This document shows, one piece after another, positions 27,380 to 34,936 of a DNA stretch of 64,000 bases. This DNA comes from an uncultured Pseudomonadota bacterium. Lineage in GTDB: Bacteria > Myxococcota_A > UBA796 > CAJQPC01. Position numbers and translations under genes: made by a program. The notes under the pieces were generated by a model. It saw only the letters and a program-made list of their open reading frames with translations, was not told where the DNA came from and made no database searches. The DNA lies in contig CAJXRZ010000001.1 of assembly GCA_913060515.1 (NCBI GenBank), positions 200,001-264,000 of the forward strand. Direction: 5' to 3'. Position 1 is the first letter of the stretch, and each line of letters opens with the position of its first letter.

Positions 27380-29905
27380 TCAGCTCTCCTCGATCCACAC
27401 CCGCCCGCGGCCGCCGTCCACGGTGATTCGCATGCCGTCTTGTAGGCGCGTGGTGGCCCCCTCGACGTTGACCACGGCGGGCAGGCGGTACTCCCGAGCG
27501 ACCACGGCGCCGTGAGAGAGCATCGAGCCCAACTCCAGGACCACGGCGCCGGCTACCAGAAAGAGTGGGGTCCAGCCCGGATCCGTCGCGGTGGTCACCA
27601 GGATGTCGCCGGGCTGCAGGCGCTCGGCGTCCTCGATGCTGTGCAGGATTCGTGCGGTGCCGGTGCGGCGACCTGCGCTAATGCCCAGGCCAATCAAGCT
27701 GGCGCCGGTCTCTTGGACCTCCACACCCTCGTCTCCAAGCAGGAAGGTGGGGGGCGCAGGCTGAGCGGCGTACTCCTGCCATTGCTTGGCGCGTCTGGCC
27801 ATGAGCGCCGTGGCGTTCTCGCTGCTCAGAGTGCCGGCGGCCAAGGCGCGCAGTTCATCCAGCTCCAGGAAGCGGACCTGCTCAGGCGCGTCCAGGAGCT
27901 GACTGCCCAGGGTCATCACGCAGCGCTTGAGCGCCCACATCAGCCGGTCGAACTCGAAGCGTTGCTCCTCGCGCAGCTGGAGGTAGCGACGGGCCAGGTC
28001 CACCTTCTTCATGGTGAATCCGCCGTCTTGGGGCGGGAGGCGCTGACGCAGGGTCGCCAGAGCCTGCTTGGAGGCGCGCACCTGTTCCTGCACCCGGGCG
28101 CTCGGGTCCCCGAGCTGTCCGCTGCGGTAGGGCTCCAAGAGGGGGGCCAGGGCGGCAGGGTTCTCGGCCCATCGGGTCGCGAAGAGCTCCCAGCTGCTCT
28201 CGGAGGAGCGGTGCCCGTACTGGGAGAGGAACGAGGCCTGGGTCATCGCGCCGGTGGCCAAGGCAAACAGGGCTTGGTTGGTCTGTACCGTGGGGTTGTC
28301 GGCCGGCGCCGTGAGCACATCATCGGCCAGATCGTGGGGCAGCTCGCCGCGCATGATCTGGTAGCTCAGGTTTGCGAAGAGCAGGGAGACCACATGGATC
28401 TTCAGGTAGTCGCGCTTGAGCTCGATGAGCTGGTCCAGCTTCCGTAATCCCTCTTCCACGTCCGAGGCCACCACGGCCAGCGGGGGGAGCTCCACCGCCA
28501 GGCGTTGGGCGAAGGCATCCCAGGTCTTGTGGTTGCTGAGGGGATTCCACCGGAAGCGCTGCCACCGCTTCTCGGCAAAGGTGGTCTGGAAGATGGACTG
28601 GTAGACCTTCAAGTCGGGCGTATAGGCGAAGCGCTTGGTCCAGCGCTCCACCTCTTGAGGTGGCAGGAAGTCCATCATGAAGCTGGGAGGACTGCGCCCG
28701 GGCAGCTTGAAGGCCAGGTGTCGGAACACCGTGACATTGGCGTAGGGCCTGCCGCGCAGCAGGCGGAGTGGCGGTGCCCCACCCAGATAGTCCCTGGAGG
28801 TCTCGGGGTAGTCGATGAACCAGGTCAGCATGGGGCCCGTGATCGACCAGCCCATGGGCGTGGCCAGGCCAGCCCAGCGCTCGCCGATGAAGCGTCGTGT
28901 CCAGAGCACGCCGTCCCCCCGCTCCGGGTCGCCTGCGGCGGTGATGGGCCGGGCTTGGAGCACGAAGATCTTGCCGTCGGCGTCGATGGCCCACTCCAGA
29001 TCTTGAGGTTGGCCGGCGTGTTGCTCGGCCCGCAGCGCCATGCGAGAGAGGCGCGCCACCTCTTGTCTGCTGAGCTTTCGGGCGAGGGGATGGGCGACCT
29101 TGGCCCACTCCAGCTTGTTCTTCACCAAGGGCGCCAAGCGTCGCTCTTGGGGCAGCACGTCCGCCTCCAGCTCCTGCACGTGCAGGCGGTTCCAGATCCG
29201 GCCCAAGCCCCGCGGCAGCTTTCGCGGCCGCTTGACCAGGTATCGATCGGGGGCCACCTGGCCGCTCACCAGGGCCTCGCCCTGTCCCCAGACGGCCTCG
29301 ACCACCAGCTCGGAGAAGCTGCCGGTCACCGGGTTCATCGTGAAGACCACCCCGCTGCACTTGGCGTCTACCAAGCGCTGAACCACCACCCCCATGCCAG
29401 GCTGGCCGCGCACTCTGCGGGCCTTGCGGTAGGCCACCGCCTGGTGAGAGAAGGCGCTCGCCCAGCACTGCTTGACCGCTGTCTCCACCGCGTCGCCGGG
29501 GCGAACGTTCAACACACTCAAGAACTGGCCCGCGAAGGAGTTCTCGCTGCCGTCCTCTTCGATGGCGGAGCTGCGCACCACCAGTCGGTCGCCCAACTCA
29601 GCGCCGGCCTGGCGCAGGCTTCCAGCCAGCTTCGGGGGCAGGCGGCCGTTCTCGATCATCATGCGGAGCTGGCGCAGAGCGTCGGGATTCGGGCGTCTGT
29701 GTAGGCCCTTGGCCCGGTCCCAGAGGCCGTTGTGCTTCAGGAAGGCGCGGAAGTCAGAGACCGCCAAGGCCACCGCGGGAGGAACCGGGAGTCCCCGCCT
29801 GGACAGGGCGCCCAAAGACGCTGCTTTGCCTCCGTAGGTGGAGGCTGCGTCGTCGCGAAGTTGGGAGATGGGGCGGATCACGGGGCCGCCTCCTATCTGC
29901 GCCAT
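27380..29905 (-). CDS. PEP synthase/rifampicin phosphotransferase-like enzyme
   Basis: An 841-residue enzyme of the PEP/pyruvate-dikinase superfamily. The N-terminal 320 residues are the ATP-binding domain (YGGKAASLGALSRRGLPVPP, RSSAIEEDGSENSFAGQF, GVVFTMNPVTG). A middle domain of about 400 residues follows. The C-terminal 80 residues are the mobile phosphohistidine domain with the catalytic His in SMLSHGAVVAREYRLPAV. This order and length fit rifampicin phosphotransferases (about 865 residues) better than PEP synthase, but the substrate is unproven. The start at 29905 (MAQIGGGPV) has no clear ribosome site; the frame continues upstream only as antisense of the lipoprotein gene. Confidence 0.82.
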   Translation of the reverse strand: MAQIGGGPVIRPISQLRDDAASTYGGKAASLGALSRRGLPVPPAVALAVSDFRAFLKHNGLWDRAKGLHRRPNPDALRQLRMMIENGRLPPKLAGSLRQAGAELGDRLVVRSSAIEEDGSENSFAGQFLSVLNVRPGDAVETAVKQCWASAFSHQAVAYRKARRVRGQPGMGVVVQRLVDAKCSGVVFTMNPVTGSFSELVVEAVWGQGEALVSGQVAPDRYLVKRPRKLPRGLGRIWNRLHVQELEADVLPQERRLAPLVKNKLEWAKVAHPLARKLSRQEVARLSRMALRAEQHAGQPQDLEWAIDADGKIFVLQARPITAAGDPERGDGVLWTRRFIGERWAGLATPMGWSITGPMLTWFIDYPETSRDYLGGAPPLRLLRGRPYANVTVFRHLAFKLPGRSPPSFMMDFLPPQEVERWTKRFAYTPDLKVYQSIFQTTFAEKRWQRFRWNPLSNHKTWDAFAQRLAVELPPLAVVASDVEEGLRKLDQLIELKRDYLKIHVVSLLFANLSYQIMRGELPHDLADDVLTAPADNPTVQTNQALFALATGAMTQASFLSQYGHRSSESSWELFATRWAENPAALAPLLEPYRSGQLGDPSARVQEQVRASKQALATLRQRLPPQDGGFTMKKVDLARRYLQLREEQRFEFDRLMWALKRCVMTLGSQLLDAPEQVRFLELDELRALAAGTLSSENATALMARRAKQWQEYAAQPAPPTFLLGDEGVEVQETGASLIGLGISAGRRTGTARILHSIEDAERLQPGDILVTTATDPGWTPLFLVAGAVVLELGSMLSHGAVVAREYRLPAVVNVEGATTRLQDGMRITVDGGRGRVWIEES

Positions 29906-29957
29906 GGTGTGCGAGCGAGTAGTGCTGCGATATGTCGCTTGAAACTGGGAGCCTGAG

Positions 29958-30461
29958 ATGATCTGGGTATTGGCCGGCATGCTGGCGTGCGACATTGGCG
30001 ATGCGACCAAAGACATCACCTCTGGGGTGGTGAGCACCACGGTCGAGGCCACCAAGGGTGTGGCCGAAGGCATCCAGGACGGCGTTGAAGAGGGCCGCAA
30101 GGGCACTGAGATCGACGGCTCCGTGGTCTTGTCTACGCCTGCAGAGATCGCAAAGGCGACCACCCTCTCGGTCTTCGAGGTCAATGCCGGCGGCGGAGGC
30201 ACCCAAGTTGTCCTCGCTGTCGAGAACAACACCGACAAGCCTCTGCATCTCATCGGACTGTCGGAGGACGGGGGACCCCAGCTCATCGACCAAGATGGCT
30301 TCTCCACCCAACTGATGAGCAAAGAGACCCTGATCGAGGTCCCGCCCAAGGCGAAGATCAAGCACACCCTGCAGTTTGTGGGGGATGCCGAGAAGGCCGC
30401 GAGCGTGCGTGTCTGGGGTCAGGACTTGGCCATTCCAGTGGCCGCTGAGGCGGCGGAATGA
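29958..30461 (+). CDS. Small lipoprotein of unknown function
   Basis: A 167-residue protein beginning MIWVLAGMLACDIGD, with a possible lipobox Cys at 11 after only ten residues and no Lys or Arg in the leader. Residues 15-50 are a Thr/Val/Glu-rich helix with GVAEGIQDGVEEGRKG; the rest is beta-rich (TTLSVFEVNAGGGGTQVVLAVENN), perhaps a small immunoglobulin-like domain. It is divergent from the PEP synthase-like gene with 52 bases between starts and overlaps the next lipoprotein gene by 4 (ATGA). I do not recognise a family. Confidence 0.7.
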   Translation: MIWVLAGMLACDIGDATKDITSGVVSTTVEATKGVAEGIQDGVEEGRKGTEIDGSVVLSTPAEIAKATTLSVFEVNAGGGGTQVVLAVENNTDKPLHLIGLSEDGGPQLIDQDGFSTQLMSKETLIEVPPKAKIKHTLQFVGDAEKAASVRVWGQDLAIPVAAEAAE

Positions 30462-31000
30462 TCTGGCTTCTCCTGGCATGCGAGGCCGTTGAGCCAGAAG
30501 TGGTGCCGGTTGAAGAGACCCCCAAGCCTCGGGTCTCGCTTCACTCGGTAGGCTCGGGCTCCCAGACCATGGCCGAGGCCCCCCCGGTGGAAGTGGTCGA
30601 GGTCGCGCCCAAGGTGGACTCCAAGTGCAAGGTCGACATCGACATGCGCGAGGTCAGCCATGAGAAGAACTTCAAGGAGGACGGCGTCGAGGGCCGCTGG
30701 GACCGCCTGGACATCGAGCCGCTGGTGATGAAGGACCCTTCCCGCGGCTGTCCCATCTTGGCGCCGGCGAAGCTCATCATCGAGGTGCCCGCCGAGCTGG
30801 GCTGCACCGAGGCGGAGGTGGACCTGAACGTGGGCTGTGGTGGCCAGTGCAGCCACGCCAAGTCCATCAAGGGCGGCAAGGCCGTTCAGGAGTGGACCAA
30901 CTCGGTCAACAAGCACGAGGACTTGGTCCTGGCTGGGCCCATGGACAGCATCGAGCTTTGGGGCGAAGGCCTGGAGATCTGCAGAATCCAGCTTCGGTGA
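30458..31000 (+). CDS. Small lipoprotein with very short signal (MIWLLLAC)
   Basis: A 180-residue protein. The leader is only seven residues (MIWLLLA) before Cys 8, with no basic residue. An in-frame TGA lies four codons upstream (30446-30448) with no start codon between, so the start cannot move upstream. Residues 9-55 are Glu/Val/Pro-rich; the remaining 125 residues contain six Cys (for example DSKCKVDIDM, GLCTEAEVDLN-like GCTEAEVDLNVGCGGQC, LEICRIQL) and probably form a disulfide-stabilised domain. It is coupled to the preceding lipoprotein gene through ATGA. Function not known. Confidence 0.72.
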   Translation: MIWLLLACEAVEPEVVPVEETPKPRVSLHSVGSGSQTMAEAPPVEVVEVAPKVDSKCKVDIDMREVSHEKNFKEDGVEGRWDRLDIEPLVMKDPSRGCPILAPAKLIIEVPAELGCTEAEVDLNVGCGGQCSHAKSIKGGKAVQEWTNSVNKHEDLVLAGPMDSIELWGEGLEICRIQLR

Positions 31001-31071
31001 GTTGAGTCGGCCCTTGTTCACCTCTCCGTGGCAAGCGCCGCGTTAGGGAGCCCTTCTTTCAGGAGCTCCTC

Positions 31072-32691
31072 ATGGCCGGCATCTTCAACCCCCCCACTCC
31101 CTTCAACGAGCCCGTCAAGGGCTATGCACCGGGTAGCCCCGAGCGCATCAGCTTGGAGGCAGAGGTCAAGCGCCAAGCTGGGGAAGTGCTGGAGCTGCCG
31201 AGCATCATCGGTGGGAAGGAAGTCACAAGCTCGCGTCGCAGCGAAGTGACCATGCCCACGGACCACCGCCATGTCCTGGGCCACGCCCACTTGGCGGAGG
31301 GGGACACCGTCGAGCGGGCCATCAACACCGCGCTGGCTGCGCGCAGCGAATGGGCCGCCTTGCCTTGGTCGGAGCGTGCCAGCGTGTTTCTGCGCGCCGC
31401 GGAGCTCTTGGCTGGGCCCTTCCGGGACAAGCTCAACGCCAGCACCATGCTGGGCCAGGGCAAGACCGTTCATCAGGCCGAGATCGACGCCACCTGTGAG
31501 CTGGTCGACTTCTTCCGCTTCAATGTGCAGTTCGCCAAGGAGCTGTACTCCGAGCAGCCCCCGGTCAGCCCTCCGGGCATCTGGAACCGCAGCGAGTACC
31601 GCCCTCTGGAGGGCTTCGTCTTCGCCATTACGCCCTTCAACTTCACCAGCATCTGCGCCAACTTGCCGGCCGCAGCCGCGCTGATGGGCAACACCTGTGT
31701 TTGGAAGCCTGCCCGTACCCAGGCCCACTCCGCCCACTACACCATGGAGCTCTTCAAGCAGGCCGGTCTGCCCGACGGCGTGATCAACCTGGTGCACGGC
31801 GCTGGCGCAGACGTGGGCGACCCCGTCGTGGCCCACAAGGACCTGGCCGGCATCCACTTCACCGGCTCCACCCCCACCTTCCAGCACCTCTGGAAGAGCG
31901 TGGCCAACAACATCGGCAACTACCGCAGCTACCCGCGCTTGGTGGGTGAGACCGGCGGCAAGGACTTCATCGTCGCCCATGCCTCCGCCGACCCCGTCAC
32001 CCTCTCGGTGGCCATCGCGCGCGGTGCCTTTGAGTACCAGGGCCAGAAGTGCAGCGCCGCCAGCCGCATCTACGTTCCCAAGAGCCTCTGGCCAGAAGTC
32101 TTGGAGCGCGTGACCGCCATGGTCGCTGAGTTCAAGATGGGCGATGTTCGCGACTTCTCGACCTACATCGCGGCCGTCATTGATGAGAAGGCCTTCCGCA
32201 ATCACTCCGGGTACCTGGAGCTGGCGCACAAGACCGGCAAGGTGCACTTTGGTGGCAAGGCGGACAGCTCCACCGGTTGGTTCGTCGAGCCCACCTTGGT
32301 GGAGGTGGACGACGTCGGACACCGGATGTTGGCCGAGGAGATCTTCGGTCCAATCTTGACCGCCTACGTCTACGACGACGACAAGTACGCCGAGATCCTC
32401 CAGGCCGTTGACCAGACCAGCCCCTACGCCCTGACCGGCGCCATCTTCGCCCGGGAGCGCTACGCCGTGGTCCAGGGCATGCAGGCGCTGCAGAACGCTG
32501 CTGGAAACTTCTACATCAACGACAAGCCCACGGGCGCGGTGGTCGGTCAGCAGCCCTTTGGCGGCGCCCGCGCCAGCGGCACCAACGACAAAGCTGGCTC
32601 CAAGGCCAACCTGGCTCGCTGGGTGAGCGCGCGCACCATCAAGGAGAACCTGAACCCACCCCGGGATTGGACCTACCCCTTCATGGGCTGA
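31072..32691 (+). CDS. pruA: L-glutamate gamma-semialdehyde (P5C) dehydrogenase
   Basis: A 539-residue stand-alone aldehyde dehydrogenase of the ALDH4 type, oxidising P5C/glutamate semialdehyde to glutamate with NAD in proline catabolism. FAITPFNFTSI is the NAD-binding region, FTGSTPTF and GETGGKDF follow (Glu as general base), and the catalytic Cys is C327 in GQKCSAASR. The C-terminal PFGGARASGTNDKAG is typical of P5CDH. AGGAG lies six bases before the ATG. The proline dehydrogenase partner is not in this window, unlike PutA fusion proteins. It overlaps the next gene on the other strand by 19 bases at the 3' end. Confidence 0.93.
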   Translation: MAGIFNPPTPFNEPVKGYAPGSPERISLEAEVKRQAGEVLELPSIIGGKEVTSSRRSEVTMPTDHRHVLGHAHLAEGDTVERAINTALAARSEWAALPWSERASVFLRAAELLAGPFRDKLNASTMLGQGKTVHQAEIDATCELVDFFRFNVQFAKELYSEQPPVSPPGIWNRSEYRPLEGFVFAITPFNFTSICANLPAAAALMGNTCVWKPARTQAHSAHYTMELFKQAGLPDGVINLVHGAGADVGDPVVAHKDLAGIHFTGSTPTFQHLWKSVANNIGNYRSYPRLVGETGGKDFIVAHASADPVTLSVAIARGAFEYQGQKCSAASRIYVPKSLWPEVLERVTAMVAEFKMGDVRDFSTYIAAVIDEKAFRNHSGYLELAHKTGKVHFGGKADSSTGWFVEPTLVEVDDVGHRMLAEEIFGPILTAYVYDDDKYAEILQAVDQTSPYALTGAIFARERYAVVQGMQALQNAAGNFYINDKPTGAVVGQQPFGGARASGTNDKAGSKANLARWVSARTIKENLNPPRDWTYPFMG

Positions 32692-33587
32692 GGCTGCTCT
32701 ATCGCCTGGACCAGTGTCCAGGCGCGCTCCAGGACGGGCAGCAAGGGCACCTGAAGAGGGGCCGGCAGGACCACCCGCAGCAAGCCGCCATGCAGCTCGC
32801 TGTGGGGGTGCTCGTTGAGCACTTGAAGCAGGGGCTCCGTCAGGCTGCTATCCGCAAGCGCGATGAGCGCTTCGGGCTGCTCGGTCTTGGCGGTCAACAG
32901 CAGGTCGACCACCGGATTGCCCACCCGGTAGGGGCCCTGGACGCGCTTGCCCAAGCGCAGGTCTTTGGGCAGCTGGGCGTTGTGGTCCAGGATGAGCACG
33001 ATCTGGCGCTTGTCCATGAAGATGCGCAAGTTGTGGCCTCGCCAGCGTCCGGGGCCCAAGGGAATGCCCCCTACAGCATCGGCCAGAGCCTCAGCCGATG
33101 GCTCGAAGTGCGCTGCGATCTCCTCTCTAAAGTCAGTGGAGAGGCGCTCGATGGCCTGCAGGAGGCCGCCCAGATGCGCCAGCGCCGTCTCTACCTGACC
33201 GGTGCTGCCAACACGTAGACAGATCTCTCCCTTGTAGATCTCCAAGTGGGTGCTGTGGCCGTGGTGGCGCTGCATTGGCATGGTCAGCGGGTGCTTGTTC
33301 TGGGGTAGGTGCAGCCACTCCCGCTCCAGGGTTGCCCCGGCCCAGATGCCACTTCTTACCTTCTGAACCAAGGGAAGGGAGGCTGGGGCTTGGATGCGCA
33401 GGTCCACCCGCCTGCCGCTCATCCAGGCGCGCACCGCGAAGCCGTGGGTCTTCCCTTGCCAGCCGCCTTCGACTTCCTTGAGCTGGGCCATGCTCTCGCC
33501 GGTGATGGCCGGCATGGCCTTCTCGTTGGTCACAGTGCGCCAGATGGCCCAGACGGTGAGTGCGAGGATTGGGATGGCGAAGAGCAT
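32673..33587 (-). CDS. Membrane-anchored protein, first of two tandem paralogues
   Basis: A 304-residue protein with a single N-terminal membrane helix (MLFAIPILALTVWAIW) and a soluble body of about 275 residues. It shares layout and several motifs with the neighbour at 33666-34547: HGFAVRAW versus HSRGLAVQV, LLQAIERLSTDF versus LLLQAEAPT, GNPVVDLLL versus GNPVLDVVL, and LNEHPHSELHGG versus LHPRPRARLNGA. That makes the two a tandem duplication that has diverged. I cannot name the family. Its 3' end overlaps the end of pruA by 19 bases on the opposite strand. Confidence 0.75.
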   Translation of the reverse strand: MLFAIPILALTVWAIWRTVTNEKAMPAITGESMAQLKEVEGGWQGKTHGFAVRAWMSGRRVDLRIQAPASLPLVQKVRSGIWAGATLEREWLHLPQNKHPLTMPMQRHHGHSTHLEIYKGEICLRVGSTGQVETALAHLGGLLQAIERLSTDFREEIAAHFEPSAEALADAVGGIPLGPGRWRGHNLRIFMDKRQIVLILDHNAQLPKDLRLGKRVQGPYRVGNPVVDLLLTAKTEQPEALIALADSSLTEPLLQVLNEHPHSELHGGLLRVVLPAPLQVPLLPVLERAWTLVQAIEQPQPMKG

Positions 33588-33599
33588 GGGGTGCGCCTC

Positions 33600-33671
33600 T
33601 ACTGACGTGATCCACTCCTGTTGAGCCGGTTCTTCGCGAAAACAGGCTCAACAGTTCGGACCACGTCAGTA
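33600..33671. repeat. Nested perfect palindrome between the tandem paralogues
   Basis: Outer arms TACTGACGTG (33600-33609) and CACGTCAGTA (33662-33671) and inner arms CTGTTGAGCC (33618-33627) and GGCTCAACAG (33645-33654) are both perfectly complementary, and TTCGCGAA (33634-33641) sits in the loop. The whole 72 bases can form one long interrupted hairpin or cruciform. It begins inside the last codons of the upstream paralogue and ends 13 bases before the next start, so it may terminate, attenuate or be processed in the transcript. It does not have integron attC core sites. Confidence 0.7.
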
Positions 33672-34547
33672 TTCTGCGCCTTCAAGCCGTGCCAAGAAGG
33701 CAAAAGCGCGGTCGACCTCGCGGACGACTTGTTCCAAAGAGCCCTCGCTGTAGAAGAGCAGGTGTGCTCCATTTAGGCGGGCTCTGGGGCGGGGGTGTAG
33801 GAAGCTCAACAGGGCCTCGGCCTTGCCTTGGAGCGTGTCTAGATCCGTAGACTCTGGGCTCTGGCAGCCCAGCACCACGTCCAAGACAGGGTTGCCCGTT
33901 TGGTGGGTCGAGGAGATGCCCACCCCCAAGCGAAACTCTGGGTGGAAGTTCAGCCCGTGTTCGAGTCGGAATACTGCAGCGGGGTCCTTCACTTCCAGAA
34001 GCATCTCTCGGCCCCTGTAGGTGCCCCTTCGGGCCAGGATTCCGGGTCGGGAGACGTCCTGAAGTCCACCAAGGTCCCAATCCAGCGCCTCGATGAGTGC
34101 GCTGGTTGGAGCCTCTGCTTGAAGGAGCAGCGCGCTGATGTGGTCCAACTTCTGGGGCAGAGTCTTCAGGTCGGACTCCCCGTGTAGGGCGCCTTCACGG
34201 ATGTAGTAGGTCCCGCCCCAGTGGGGAAGGTCCAGGCGGTCCCAGCGAAGGCGCGCGCCACCGTCCAAGGAGCGAGGTGCCTTGCGAAGGTAGAGCAGAG
34301 GGGGGAGCCTCAGCGCGAACGCGCAGCGCTGGCCCAAGCTCCGAGCGCCGCTGTGGACCTGGACAGCCAGACCTCGGCTGTGGCCCGAATAGCCGGTGGT
34401 CGTCTTGTGGAGCTCCGTATGGCTTGGGGGGCTCACTCGCTCTGGCGGAGCTTTCTTCTCCCCATCCAATGACAGGGTCATCCACGCCAACGCGCCCATC
34501 AACAGCGCCAACCCACCCATTGTTGTGCCCACGAACATCCAGCTCAT
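33666..34547 (-). CDS. Membrane-anchored protein, second of two tandem paralogues
   Basis: A 293-residue protein with one N-terminal helix (about 5-26, MFVGTTMGGLALLMGALAWMTL) and a soluble C-terminal region. It is related to the gene at 32673-33587 along most of its length (see GNPVLDVVLGCQSP and LHPRPRARLNGAHLL). Several Cys and Trp residues in the middle are not shared. The stop codon lies within the large palindrome described at 33600-33671. No function is recognised; the pair could be a heteromeric membrane complex or simply recent duplicates. Confidence 0.73.
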   Translation of the reverse strand: MSWMFVGTTMGGLALLMGALAWMTLSLDGEKKAPPERVSPPSHTELHKTTTGYSGHSRGLAVQVHSGARSLGQRCAFALRLPPLLYLRKAPRSLDGGARLRWDRLDLPHWGGTYYIREGALHGESDLKTLPQKLDHISALLLQAEAPTSALIEALDWDLGGLQDVSRPGILARRGTYRGREMLLEVKDPAAVFRLEHGLNFHPEFRLGVGISSTHQTGNPVLDVVLGCQSPESTDLDTLQGKAEALLSFLHPRPRARLNGAHLLFYSEGSLEQVVREVDRAFAFLARLEGAEY

Positions 34548-34936
34548 GAACCCAGTTTAGGGCAGCTTCCAGGTCTGTGCGCACGCAAAGTGCTTGACAT
34601 CCCCGAGATGTGGCCGTAAATAGTCAACAAGCTCGATCTGGCGCCTATGCGCCGCTTGGGTTGGTCCGGGTCAGACTGGCATTCCGCCGTCATCCGCGAC
34701 CGTCGCACGCGACTTTGGCGCTGCCTTTGGGTAGCGCACTGCGAGCGGAGATCTGCTTGTTGTCCGAACAACGGCTGAGTGCTTTCCCGGTAGCTGTGCT
34801 GCTGCTGGTGTACTCGCGAACCCCTTCAACGCTCGCCCATGCAAGGCATCAATCCTTGTTTGGGCCCAGGGAGCGCTCTGAATGCTGAACAGCGCCCCTC
34901 ACTCGCGTTGCCCCCGTCCTTGCGGAAAGGCGCTCT
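34548..34936 (+). promoter_or_regulatory. Intergenic region with sigma-70-like promoter and long leader for the XPB operon
   Basis: A 389-base gap without a credible gene. TTGACA (34594-34599) and TAAATA (34617-34622) are 17 bases apart on the plus strand, a consensus -35 with a moderate -10, so transcription should start near 34630 and leave an untranslated leader of about 300 bases before the helicase ATG. The leader contains short hairpins, GGCGC/GCGCC (34640-34653) and TTGTT/AACAA (34757-34771). A 92-codon frame at 34610-34888 lacks a start context and codon bias, so I do not call it. Confidence 0.5.

Noticed and set aside
29906..30367. Extra 154 residues at the start of the PEP synthase-like gene
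   Set aside because: This part is antisense of the small lipoprotein gene and has no domain resemblance; the family N-terminus begins near 29905.
33600..33671. Integron attC site
   Set aside because: The nested palindrome is attC-like in shape, but the GTTRRRY/RYYYAAC core sites are missing and no integrase or cassette array is nearby.
34610..34888. 92-codon reading frame in the XPB leader
   Set aside because: No ribosome site, composition unlike neighbouring coding sequence and no recognised relatives; it begins at the proposed -10 region of the promoter.
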